Source: Candidatus Parachristensenella avicola
Lineage (GTDB): Bacteria > Bacillota > Clostridia > Christensenellales > UMGS416
DNA: 64,000 nt
Reading direction: 5' to 3'
Assembly (NCBI GenBank): GCA_904420205.1
Contig: CAJFUN010000008.1
Span: forward strand, 62,001-126,000
Position numbers and translations under genes: made by a program. Positions 42,118-50,515 of the stretch are shown piece after piece. Each line of letters begins with the position of its first letter. The stretch's first letter is position 1. Under the pieces are notes generated by a model that made no database searches, was not told the DNA's origin, and saw nothing but the letters and a program-made list of their open reading frames with translations.

Positions 42118-43338
42118 TCATCCCTGGTTTCGCTGCACCGAAACCAGCCGGTAAGGAATCGATTCATGCTCCTGCGATGGAAGGAAAGTGGCCGTAAACG
42201 CGATGCGTTCGTCAATTTCATTATCGCTTAAGTCCTTGCAAATCGCATCAAAGGCCAGCGTCCATTCGCCATCACGGCTGACGCTGAACGCCAGCGGCGT
42301 CATGGAGAAATCCAAATCGCCGTCTTCGCCAACCACAAAGCGATACTGTGAACCGGTATGCTCAATTAAACCTTCCGTTACGCCGGTTATGTCCGGGAGC
42401 CTTCCCGAAGCAAAGCAGGATTGGTAAATCGCCTCCACCTCTTCCGCTTCCAGGGTCATCATGCGATTTTGATCGATCTCCGCCCGCATCATCCCTTCCG
42501 GCGGGTTGACAACCATCTGCTGGATCATTAGCCAGACCACGTCGGCCGGAGGTTGCCCTCCCGCCTCAAAATCCGTGCTTTCCGCCATGAGGAGGGTGCG
42601 AGCTAAAGGCCGCTGCAAGGTTAAAATTGCATCCAGCTGCGCCTGCTGGTGCTGGTCAAGCTGCGAAATAGGGGCAAGCGCCGCCGGCTGCGGCTCGCTG
42701 ACCACCCCATCCTGCACCCAGCGAAGATTGGAAGCCCATCGCGCAAAATCGGCGGCAGCCTCCTCCTGGTTTTGCGCATATTGGCAAAAATGCACGCAAA
42801 AATCCCAGGTGCCGGTCTGTACATAATAGTCTTGGCAGTATTGCGCGTCTGCCCCGCTTCCACTTTCGTAGGACGCCTTCCATACTGGATACGATAAGCG
42901 TTCCGTTGCCGCGTCGTCGCGGGCGACGGACACTTCCCCCTCCGGCGCATAAATTCCTATGATCGCTTCGCGAACCGTTTGTTCAGCGTCGTCCACCCCC
43001 GGTAGGCGGCTGATTTCAACGCTAATCTGCCCGTTTTGATATTGGCTGATGTAACTATCGTCGGAATAATGAATCGTCTCTACATGGTTGGAAGCCTCGC
43101 TTAAACCCTCCACTGTGATCCATTTTCCCGATACCGTCAGGGGCGTTTCGCTTCTTTCAAGGATGGATTTGCCGGCTGCCGGCGTGGTAGGCGGTGCAGC
43201 CGTTGTCTCTGCCGCCGTCGTCGCCGCCGTGGTTCCCCGCCGCGGCGACGTAGCTGTCTGTTGGGGCGCCTGGCAAGCGGTCAGCAGCGCGGCTGCCGTC
43301 AGCGTCATGCAGGCTATCATGCGCCAAATATGTTTCAT
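42118..43338 (-). CDS. Lipoprotein of unknown function
   Basis: A 406-residue lipoprotein: basic start, hydrophobic segment and lipobox LLTAC near residue 22, then a Thr/Ala/Pro-rich linker (about 27-55) and a large extracellular part of mixed alpha/beta character. Phrases such as AYVQTGTWDFCVHFCQYAQNQEE-like patches contain Cys pairs but no known motif. No family recognised. It is upstream of nothing obvious and downstream of the GH25 gene with a terminator between, so it has its own promoter. Likely a surface or substrate-binding protein. Confidence 0.72.
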   Translation of the reverse strand: MKHIWRMIACMTLTAAALLTACQAPQQTATSPRRGTTAATTAAETTAAPPTTPAAGKSILERSETPLTVSGKWITVEGLSEASNHVETIHYSDDSYISQYQNGQISVEISRLPGVDDAEQTVREAIIGIYAPEGEVSVARDDAATERLSYPVWKASYESGSGADAQYCQDYYVQTGTWDFCVHFCQYAQNQEEAAADFARWASNLRWVQDGVVSEPQPAALAPISQLDQHQQAQLDAILTLQRPLARTLLMAESTDFEAGGQPPADVVWLMIQQMVVNPPEGMMRAEIDQNRMMTLEAEEVEAIYQSCFASGRLPDITGVTEGLIEHTGSQYRFVVGEDGDLDFSMTPLAFSVSRDGEWTLAFDAICKDLSDNEIDERIAFTATFLPSQEHESIPYRLVSVQRNQG

Positions 43339-43434
43339 TTCACGGATTACCTCCTTGCTTTTACTTGCGCTTTTTGCTTCATTATATCGTCTGTTCTGGC
43401 TTTTGTCTCCCCCTGCCCGGCGTTTCCATACAAA

Positions 43435-43468
43435 AAACCCTGACCCAGAATTTCACTGGGCAGGGTTT
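43435..43468 (-). terminator. Terminator after the GH25-LysM gene
   Basis: AAACCCTG-A-CCCAG pairs with CTGGG-CAGGGTTT; on minus it is followed by TTTTTTG. It ends 38 nt after the GH25 stop. Confidence 0.88.
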
Positions 43469-43505
43469 GTGTCTGGATCATCCGGATAATTTCAGCGGCT
43501 GCAAT

Positions 43506-44732
43506 CTAAGGATTCAGCAATATCCGCTGTCCGGGATAAATACGATCGGCATCGCGGATCCCGTTGGCGCGCACCAATTCTCTTAAGGATAATCCGCTCC
43601 AGTGGGCGATTTGGCTGAGCGTATCGCCGCGCTGCACCACATAGACCGCGTCTTGGTTATTCACCGCTATGCGTAGCTTCTGCCCTGTTGTGATGCGATT
43701 GGGATCCGTAATATGGTTAAGAGCGACGATGGAATCGACCGTTGTTCCATACCGTGCCGCCAGGGCGCTGAGCGTATCGCCCGCTTGAACGGTATACTCT
43801 ATGTAGCGGGCCGCAGGCGTCCACCCCCGGCGTACGACCAGTTTCTGCCCCGGAAAGATTAGGTTCGGATTGGGCAGATCGTTGATGCGGGCGATGGAAT
43901 CAGCCGTCGTGTCGTAGCGGGCTGCTATCGCCCGCAGCGTGTCGCCTCGGCGAACCGTTACGGTAATCAGGTTATCGTCCTGCTTCGGCGGATCTACCGG
44001 CGGAGTCACCGTGCTTTCTTCCAGGAACATCGCCTGGTTAAAGTAATCCCGGTCAACATATCCGTTTACTCCGGATACCCGTCCTTGATTGGTGTATTGC
44101 CATCCGGCCCAACCGTTCCATTTCCCATTGCCCTCCGGCTCACTTACGCCATAATTCGCCACCCACAGCGGGTATTGCGCAAGGGAGGCGTTCAAAATGT
44201 CACGGGCGCCTGAAGCGTCAATATAGATAGCGCCCTTTTGTCCGCTGAGCGCTTCCACCTCGCTTAAAAAGGCCTGGGCGATCGCGGTAATCTCGCTGTC
44301 CGTCAGGCCACTCATATCGCCCATATCGATCACCGGGCGCAGCTGAGCTTGTTTTCCACCGATGAGCGACAGGAAAAAACGCGCCTGCTTTTGTGCATCC
44401 TGGGTAGTTCTCGCGTTTACAAAGTGGTAGAATCCAATCTTCATTCCCGCTTTCTGCGCGGATGCATAGTGCCGTTCCAGCCATGGGTCGGTATGGTTAT
44501 CACCCTCGCCGGCGCGGATATAAACCACCTCCACCCCAGCGGCCCGTACTTGTTCAAAGTCGACTTCTCCCTGCCAAACGCTCACGTCAATACCGTCCAT
44601 AAGCGGCGTTTCCGCCGGAGGAAAGGCCAGCGCCGTCAGGGGGAAAAGCAGACATATCAAAATTGCAAGCGCCGCTATACCTCTCTTGCCAAAGCAAAGC
44701 GGCAACCTCGCATGGGTTCTTTGTTTCATCAT
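43506..44732 (-). CDS. Secreted GH25-like protein with three LysM domains
   Basis: A 408-residue exported wall protein. The signal peptide is at about 1-36 (cut near ALAF). The GH25 lysozyme domain runs from about 45 to 235, starting GIDVSVWQGEVDFEQV with Asp49. The family D-x-E catalytic pair should be at 136-138, but the sequence is PVIDMGDM: Asp136 is kept and the Glu position is Gly138, with Asp139 next. Three LysM repeats follow (VRRGDTLRAIA, VQAGDTLSALA, VQRGDTLSQIA). It would bind peptidoglycan; cleavage is doubtful unless Asp139 substitutes. Own transcription unit with terminator. Confidence 0.85.
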   Translation of the reverse strand: MMKQRTHARLPLCFGKRGIAALAILICLLFPLTALAFPPAETPLMDGIDVSVWQGEVDFEQVRAAGVEVVYIRAGEGDNHTDPWLERHYASAQKAGMKIGFYHFVNARTTQDAQKQARFFLSLIGGKQAQLRPVIDMGDMSGLTDSEITAIAQAFLSEVEALSGQKGAIYIDASGARDILNASLAQYPLWVANYGVSEPEGNGKWNGWAGWQYTNQGRVSGVNGYVDRDYFNQAMFLEESTVTPPVDPPKQDDNLITVTVRRGDTLRAIAARYDTTADSIARINDLPNPNLIFPGQKLVVRRGWTPAARYIEYTVQAGDTLSALAARYGTTVDSIVALNHITDPNRITTGQKLRIAVNNQDAVYVVQRGDTLSQIAHWSGLSLRELVRANGIRDADRIYPGQRILLNP

Positions 44733-44798
44733 AGGCTCCTTTCAGGGAGGCGCAGTTCCTCCCCTATTATCCTATGACGCGGCGGCCTGAAACGCTAA

Positions 44799-44831
44799 AG
44801 CGCCCCGCAGCCTATAAGGCCGCAGAGCGCT
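44799..44831 (-). terminator. Probable terminator after the pyrophosphatase gene
   Basis: A 14 bp stem including three G-T pairs with a TTATA-type loop, 15 nt after the ppa stop. The T-tract on minus is short (TTTAGCG), so confidence is moderate. Confidence 0.55.
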
Positions 44832-44845
44832 AAAATCTTCATTTT

Positions 44846-45376
44846 CTACCGGCAAAAGTGTTCCACATAGCTGTCGATCGCAGTCTGGATGATGCGTTCC
44901 GCTTCCTCTCGCCCTGCGATTTCCTTGACGGCGGTCTGTTTGTTTTCTAGCGCCTTGTACACCGTGAAGAAATGGCGCATCTCGCTAAATATATGCTCCG
45001 GCAGATCGTCAATATCCCGGTAACTGTTATAGTTGGGATCTTGGAAAGGCACGGCGATAATCTTTTCGTCCTGCCTGCCATTGTCAACCATCGACATCAC
45101 CCCAATTGGGTAACAGCGCACCAAGGTCAGCGGTTCAATCGTCTCGGAACATAGCACCAGCACATCCAAGGGATCTAGATCATCCCCATAGGTTCGGGGT
45201 ATAAAGCCATAGTTGGCCGGATAGTGCGTCGAGGTATACAGGATGCGGTCCAGCATAATCAGGCCCGTCTCCTTGTCCAGCTCATACTTTTTCTTGCTGC
45301 CCTTTTCGATCTCGATTACCGCGACAAAATCGGTCGGGCTGATCCTTTTGGGGCTGATATCATGCCAAATGTTCAT
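44846..45376 (-). CDS. ppa: Inorganic pyrophosphatase (family I)
   Basis: A 176-residue soluble pyrophosphatase that pulls biosynthetic reactions by hydrolysing PPi. Family I motifs: [27 protein letters not shown] with the metal-binding aspartates, and [14 protein letters not shown]. It starts 3 bp after the upstream unknown gene, so translation is coupled. The typical anaerobic clostridial solution is a membrane or family II enzyme; a family I enzyme is still common. Secure assignment. Confidence 0.96.
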   Translation of the reverse strand: MNIWHDISPKRISPTDFVAVIEIEKGSKKKYELDKETGLIMLDRILYTSTHYPANYGFIPRTYGDDLDPLDVLVLCSETIEPLTLVRCYPIGVMSMVDNGRQDEKIIAVPFQDPNYNSYRDIDDLPEHIFSEMRHFFTVYKALENKQTAVKEIAGREEAERIIQTAIDSYVEHFCR

Positions 45377-45379
45377 CCG

Positions 45380-46132
45380 CTACTCCTTTTTCTCCATCGC
45401 CGCTATATCCTGCCGGGTGATGAACCCCACTTCCTCATCGTCCAGATCCAGCGCCATTTCAATCTGTTGGCCGTCATCGCGCCGGAATGTGAAGACGACC
45501 ATGCGTCCCTCGTCGTCCCGGATTTGCTTGCGGTACACGGACCGCTGCTGCTGCAACCATGCCCAGTCCAGCACGGGATAGACCCGGTTGCGCGTACAGC
45601 CCAAATAGCTGGGATATTCTTCAGTGATAAAGAAGGCTGCAATATCCTCTGGGCGGATATCGCGAACCTGCCAGAGGCCCGCTTCGGCGGGCATATTCTC
45701 CAGCTCCCGCGCAAAGTACTCATCGTCTTCCATGTAAAGCATGGCCGGATAGGTTTCCCCCACCATGGGCGGCAGGTCGTAATCCAGGCTCAGATGCGCG
45801 CCGGGGGACGGCGCTAAGGCCAGCGCACGGAAAGCCCGCGCCAAATACAGGCACCCTTCCGGATTCGCAATAATCTGGCAACCTTCCTCCTCGTCATAGC
45901 GGATATGCACCTTTTCCTGCCCATTGGTCTTTAGCCTAGGCGTCACCATTTCAGCCAGCAACCGCTGCTGACCAAGGCGCACCGCTGCCTTCGTCAAAAA
46001 CAGGGCGTAATCCTGCAGCGTCAGGTTTAGATCCGCATATTCTACCATCGACAGGAAGGCTCTGCGCCGCGCCAGCTCCGAATCCACGTCCACGTGATCC
46101 AACAGCTTGTCCAGCAACATGTCCAGATCCAT
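45380..46132 (-). CDS. Conserved-looking protein of unknown function, coupled to ppa
   Basis: A 251-residue soluble protein without recognised domain. The N-terminal half is helical (LDMLLDKLLDHVDVDSELARRRAFL); the middle has HIRYDEEEGCQIIANPEGCLYLARAFRALA and the end VFTFRRDDGQQIEMALDLDDEEVGFI. The ATG at 46132 has GGGAGG at proper spacing; the ATG at 46138 is only 1 nt from it. It is followed by ppa at 3 bp. No signal peptide or membrane helix. Function unknown. Confidence 0.7.
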   Translation of the reverse strand: MDLDMLLDKLLDHVDVDSELARRRAFLSMVEYADLNLTLQDYALFLTKAAVRLGQQRLLAEMVTPRLKTNGQEKVHIRYDEEEGCQIIANPEGCLYLARAFRALALAPSPGAHLSLDYDLPPMVGETYPAMLYMEDDEYFARELENMPAEAGLWQVRDIRPEDIAAFFITEEYPSYLGCTRNRVYPVLDWAWLQQQRSVYRKQIRDDEGRMVVFTFRRDDGQQIEMALDLDDEEVGFITRQDIAAMEKKE

Positions 46133-46150
46133 TCTCATACCTCCCGTCTT

Positions 46151-46181
46151 AAAAAAGAGAAGCAGATCGCCCTGCTTCTCT
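46151..46181 (-). terminator. Terminator after transketolase
   Basis: AGAGAAGCAG, 6-nt loop and exact 10 bp complement; on minus it is followed by TTTTTT. It ends the pgm-tkt transcript 35 nt after the transketolase stop. Confidence 0.9.
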
Positions 46182-46215
46182 TGATTATATCATTTAGCCG
46201 GCACAACGGGCAAGA

Positions 46216-48207
46216 TTATTTCCCGGTGCGCAGCAGGTTTAGCGCATGCTCCACCACGTTTTCCACGGTAAAGCCGAAGTGTTTGAATACCTGGGCCGCC
46301 GGACCGGAAGCCCCATAACCCGGCATGCAGATTATGTCGCCATCCAAGCCGATATACCGATCCCATCCCATGCGGCCGGCCGCCTCGATCGCCAGGCGCG
46401 CACGAATCTGATTCGGCAGCACCGACTGCTTATAGTCTTCGCTCTGCTTTTCAAAGACCTCCCAGCTGGGCATTGACACCACGCGCGCGCCTACGCCTTG
46501 CTGCTTCAGCATCTCCTGGGCCTTCATTGCCAGCTCCACCTCGGAACCGGTGGCCATAAGCAGCAGATCCGGCGCGCCGCCCTCAGCCTCGGAAAGGATA
46601 TAAGCGCCCCGCTCAGCTCCACGGCCCGCTTCGCCGTCATACAGCGGCAGGTTCTGCCTGGAGAGGATCAGCGCCGTAGGGCCGTCATTTTTCATGGAGT
46701 AAAGCCAAGCGGCCGCCGTCTCCACTGAGTCGGCCGGGCGGTACACCGTCATATTGGGGATGGAGCGCAGCATGGCCAACTGCTCGATGGGCTCATGGGT
46801 CGGTCCGTCCTCACCTACACCGATGGAGTCATGGGTAAGAATATAGGTAACCGGCAGTTTCATCATGGCCGCCAGGCGCATGCTGTGCTTCATGTAATCG
46901 CTGAAAACCAGGAAAGTCGCCGCATAGGCGTGCAGGCCGCCGTGCAGCGCAATGGCGTTGCAAATCGCTGCCATAGCATGCTCGCGCACGCCAAAATGGA
47001 TATTGTTCCCCTCATGATGCTCTGCGCTAAAGTAGCATGCATTTTTCATTTCGCTTTTATTGGAGGGAGCCAGGTCAGCCGATCCGCCAAAGAACAGCGA
47101 TGGCGCGCATTCAGCCATACGGTTAAGAACCGTACCGGAAGCGCCGCGGGTAGCGTCCGGGCCCTTAAACTGCCAGAAAGCCGGATCCGCACCAAAATCA
47201 GGCATTTCGCCCCGCATTGCGGCCTCGTATGCCTCCGCTAGCTGCGGGTAAGCCGCGCGGTATTGCGCGAAAAGCGCCTTCCAGCTCTCTTCGCCGGTTT
47301 CTGCCGCAGCGCGGAAGCTCTCCATCGCCTTATATACAGCATCCGGCACGTAGAAATCAGGCTCCAGCGGCCAGTCCATCGCTTGCTTGGTTAGTTTCAC
47401 ATTTTCAGCTCCCAGCGCCTCGCCGTGGCTCGAAGCGCTATCCGCCTTGGGAGAGCCGTGTCCGATATGGGTTTTGACGATCACGAGGGAGGGTTGCTGG
47501 GTATTGGCCCGTGCCTGATCCAGCGCCGCGGCAATGGCCTCTACGCAATTTCCTTCCGCCACTTCCAGCACCTGCCAGCCATAGCCACGATAGCGAGCCG
47601 CTACATCCTCGGTGAAAGCGCCGTCCGTATCCCCTTCAATGGTGATGCGATTGCTGTCGTACACCAGAATCAGCTTACCCAGCTTCAGCGTACCGGCCAG
47701 GGAGCTGGCTTCGCCGGAAATACCTTCCATCATGCAGCCGTCGCCGCAGAGCGCATAGGTATAATGATCCACCACCGGGAAACCAGGGCGGTTGTATAGC
47801 GCCGCCAAATGGGCTTCCGCCATGGCGAAACCTACCGCATTGGCCACGCCCTGGCCCAAGGGGCCAGTGGTCGTCTCTACGCCAACCGTGTGTCCGTATT
47901 CCGGATGGCCTGGCGTCAGGCTACCCAGCTGCCGGAACGCTTTTAGGTCCTCCAGCGTAAGGCCATAGCCAAATAAATGCAGCATCGCATACAGCATCGA
48001 CGAGCCATGACCCGCCGACAGCACAAAACGATCCCGGTTATCCCATTGGGGATCGGCAGGGTTATGCTTCATGGACTTGGCCCAGATTGCATAGGCCAGG
48101 GGCGCGGCGCCCAGGGCGATACCCGGATGGCCGGAATTCGCCTTTTGCACCATGTCAATACTCAGGGCGCGGATCGCATTCACCGCAAGCTGATCAATAC
48201 TACTCAT
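46216..48207 (-). CDS. tkt: Transketolase
   Basis: A 663-residue thiamine diphosphate enzyme moving two-carbon units between sugar phosphates. Motifs: SGHPGIALGAAPLAY near the start, the ThDP motif GDGCMMEGISGEAS, GHGSPKADSASSHGEALG, and DSIGVGEDGPTHEPIEQL in the pyrimidine domain. The length is normal. GGAGG lies 5 nt before the ATG at 48207; nearer ATGs at 48210 and 48219 fit less well. It is 15 bp after the phosphohexomutase stop, in one operon. Confidence 0.96.
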   Translation of the reverse strand: MSSIDQLAVNAIRALSIDMVQKANSGHPGIALGAAPLAYAIWAKSMKHNPADPQWDNRDRFVLSAGHGSSMLYAMLHLFGYGLTLEDLKAFRQLGSLTPGHPEYGHTVGVETTTGPLGQGVANAVGFAMAEAHLAALYNRPGFPVVDHYTYALCGDGCMMEGISGEASSLAGTLKLGKLILVYDSNRITIEGDTDGAFTEDVAARYRGYGWQVLEVAEGNCVEAIAAALDQARANTQQPSLVIVKTHIGHGSPKADSASSHGEALGAENVKLTKQAMDWPLEPDFYVPDAVYKAMESFRAAAETGEESWKALFAQYRAAYPQLAEAYEAAMRGEMPDFGADPAFWQFKGPDATRGASGTVLNRMAECAPSLFFGGSADLAPSNKSEMKNACYFSAEHHEGNNIHFGVREHAMAAICNAIALHGGLHAYAATFLVFSDYMKHSMRLAAMMKLPVTYILTHDSIGVGEDGPTHEPIEQLAMLRSIPNMTVYRPADSVETAAAWLYSMKNDGPTALILSRQNLPLYDGEAGRGAERGAYILSEAEGGAPDLLLMATGSEVELAMKAQEMLKQQGVGARVVSMPSWEVFEKQSEDYKQSVLPNQIRARLAIEAAGRMGWDRYIGLDGDIICMPGYGASGPAAQVFKHFGFTVENVVEHALNLLRTGK

Positions 48208-48222
48208 CATTTCCTCCATCGT

Positions 48223-49731
48223 CTATAAAATGGCTTCCAGTTGGGTCAGATCGAGCTCCTTCATATCCAGGAGCACCGGATAGATATGCGCCGCTATGGC
48301 GGCAACGCCCCCTTCGGCGTCGGATTCAATGTTCAAAGGAAGGACAGGATCATGCAAGCTCATGCGCAGCAGGAACCATCCATCACCTTCTGCAGCGTCA
48401 AAGCTCACCCGTACCCCTTCCCGATTATCGGGTGCTAGGTGCCACTGCTCGTTGCGTTCGCATTCAGCCAGAACCTTATCCAAGGCCCGCTGCCCATAAG
48501 CGGCAAAATCGCGAGCTCGAATGGTCAGACGCGCTTCCGCCGCCTCCACCGGCTCCCTCAGTCCCTGCAGCAGGCTGGAAAGGCTCTTTCCCTCCCGCCG
48601 AAGGCGGGCCATCTCGATGAGCACCAACGTGACAAGATAGGCGCCGTCATCCAGGTCATGGTTTTCCTCAAGGGCGCAGTGTCCGGAAGTCTCCATGGCC
48701 AGCGGCGCATTGACGCCTTCCGCCCGTAGGCGTATCGCCTCGTCAATCACGTTCCGGTATCCCCGGCGGTAGCGGTAATGGACGCCGCCCAGCCCGGTAA
48801 TAAAGTCCTTTAGTCCGGCGCTTGTAACGGAATCGGTTACAATTGTAGCGCCCGGATGCTTACGCAGCACAATCGCCGCCATAAGCGCCACCAAACGGTT
48901 GCGGTTAATTTCGTTTCCAGAGGCATCCACCACCGCCGCACGGTCGCAATCCGTGTCAAAGATAATGCCCAGATCCGCTTTGCTTTTCAGCACAGCTTCG
49001 CGGATAGCGGCCATGGCCTCTCCGTCTTCCGGATTGGGGATATGATGGGGAAACATACCGTCAGGCTCCAGATACTGACTGCCGTGGGTATCGGCGCCCA
49101 GCGGCTTGAGCACCTGCTCCACAAAAAAGCCGCCCACGCCGTTACCCGCATCGACAATGATCCGCAGCCCCTCAAAGGGGCGCGCCATGCCGGTGTCCTT
49201 GCGGATCTTGTCGGCCAAATGCTGCGCATAGCGGGGCATGAAGTCAACCTTCTCCACGCTTCCTGCGCCCTCAGGCGCCCTGCGGCCAGCCATTTCCAGG
49301 ATCCGGGCTACATCTTCATGCTCCAGCCCCCCCTGACGGGTAAAAAACTTCATCCCGTTTCGGTTATACGGCAGATGGCTAGCTGTAATCATGACCGCGC
49401 CATCGCAATCCAGCATCTCCGGCAGCGTAGCCATAAACATGGCCGGCGTAGAAGCGAGGCCCAAATCCAGCACATGGCACCCACATCCAGCCAGCGCGCC
49501 AATCACGCCGCCAGCCAGCGCAGGCGATGAGATCCTGCTGTCGGCGCCAACCGCCAAGGTTAGCGGCTTCGCCGCATAGGGCTTCTGCTTACGCATCCAG
49601 GCCACAAAGGCCTGAGCGATCTGCGCGGCATCCTGGGCCGTAAGCGTAACCGGCTGGTGATGAAAACCCTCTACCGCTACGCCCCGCACATCGGAGCCGC
49701 TGAGCAAATGCATATAGTCGTTTGTCTGCAT
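48223..49731 (-). CDS. Phosphoglucomutase/phosphomannomutase (alpha-D-phosphohexomutase)
   Basis: A 502-residue phosphohexomutase that moves phosphate between C1 and C6 of glucose or mannose. Active-site serine is in TASHLPYNRNG, the metal loop is DTDCDRAAVVD, and the sugar loop METSGHCALEEN is present. GGAAAGGA precedes the ATG. It is between the DUF2461 gene and transketolase, so central carbon metabolism is the setting. It also makes precursors for the sugar-nucleotide enzyme near 57 kb. Mannose or glucose preference cannot be read. Confidence 0.92.
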   Translation of the reverse strand: MQTNDYMHLLSGSDVRGVAVEGFHHQPVTLTAQDAAQIAQAFVAWMRKQKPYAAKPLTLAVGADSRISSPALAGGVIGALAGCGCHVLDLGLASTPAMFMATLPEMLDCDGAVMITASHLPYNRNGMKFFTRQGGLEHEDVARILEMAGRRAPEGAGSVEKVDFMPRYAQHLADKIRKDTGMARPFEGLRIIVDAGNGVGGFFVEQVLKPLGADTHGSQYLEPDGMFPHHIPNPEDGEAMAAIREAVLKSKADLGIIFDTDCDRAAVVDASGNEINRNRLVALMAAIVLRKHPGATIVTDSVTSAGLKDFITGLGGVHYRYRRGYRNVIDEAIRLRAEGVNAPLAMETSGHCALEENHDLDDGAYLVTLVLIEMARLRREGKSLSSLLQGLREPVEAAEARLTIRARDFAAYGQRALDKVLAECERNEQWHLAPDNREGVRVSFDAAEGDGWFLLRMSLHDPVLPLNIESDAEGGVAAIAAHIYPVLLDMKELDLTQLEAIL

Positions 49732-49762
49732 ATTTTATCCTTTCCTCTGGATATGCGCATGG

Positions 49763-50443
49763 TCACCTTTTATCTTCCACATCCCAGCCTTGAACGAAAC
49801 GGTATACCGGCTCCAGCGCCAGGAAGCGCTCGGCCACAATATCTTTGAGCTCGGCGGTAAAGACTCGACTATCGATCGGACCAGACGCGTCAAAAGAGAA
49901 CTTCCGATAGGCATACCAAAGCTGAAGATCCTCCGGCAGGTCTACCGGTTTTGGGCGTTTTGGCGCCTGGGCTTCCAATTCAAAGGGGGCCATCGCCGGG
50001 GCATTCAGCAGCGCGCGCCATAGGCCGCCTTGGGTAAAGAGGCGCTGCCTGAAGCGCTCCTGAATCTCCGGCACCCGATCGTAAAACCCAACGCCCGCGC
50101 CCCATGCGTCTTCCTGAATATAGAAATAGTAGGTGAACGCTTCCGAATTGCTCTTACCCATGGGCTTATAGCTCAGCCACATATGATCGCGATAAGGAAC
50201 GCCATGGGCATAGCGTGCATCCCGATAGATTCGGCTGACCACGCGGCGCACCCTTGTATCCAGCGTGGGATCCAGCCGGGTCATCAGCGGTTCCAGATCC
50301 AGGCACAGCGCCTCCAGCGGCGACTTCACATAAGCCTCAAAGTCATCGCGGTGAGCCTCAAACCACGCCTTATCGTTATGGAACTTAATATCCTGAAAGA
50401 ATTGCAACGTTTCCGGGAAAAATCCGGCAAATCGCTCATGCAT
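49763..50443 (-). CDS. DUF2461 (TIGR02453) family protein
   Basis: A 226-residue protein with the DUF2461 pattern: GFFPETLQFFQDIKFHNDKAWFEAHRDDFE at the start, RIYRDARYAHGVPYRDHMWLSYKP and AFTYYFYIQEDAWGAGVGFY in the middle. No reaction is known. I start at 50443, where AAAGGAG is upstream; ten upstream codons are unlikely. It may be the first gene of the DUF2461-pgm-tkt unit, since only 31 bp separate it from pgm. Confidence 0.88.
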   Translation of the reverse strand: MHERFAGFFPETLQFFQDIKFHNDKAWFEAHRDDFEAYVKSPLEALCLDLEPLMTRLDPTLDTRVRRVVSRIYRDARYAHGVPYRDHMWLSYKPMGKSNSEAFTYYFYIQEDAWGAGVGFYDRVPEIQERFRQRLFTQGGLWRALLNAPAMAPFELEAQAPKRPKPVDLPEDLQLWYAYRKFSFDASGPIDSRVFTAELKDIVAERFLALEPVYRFVQGWDVEDKR

Positions 50444-50515
50444 GGGTCCCATCTCCTTTGTATGCCGGTGCAAAGCGAATCCCGCATGAAACCATGCGGG
50501 CTCGCATATCCAACT

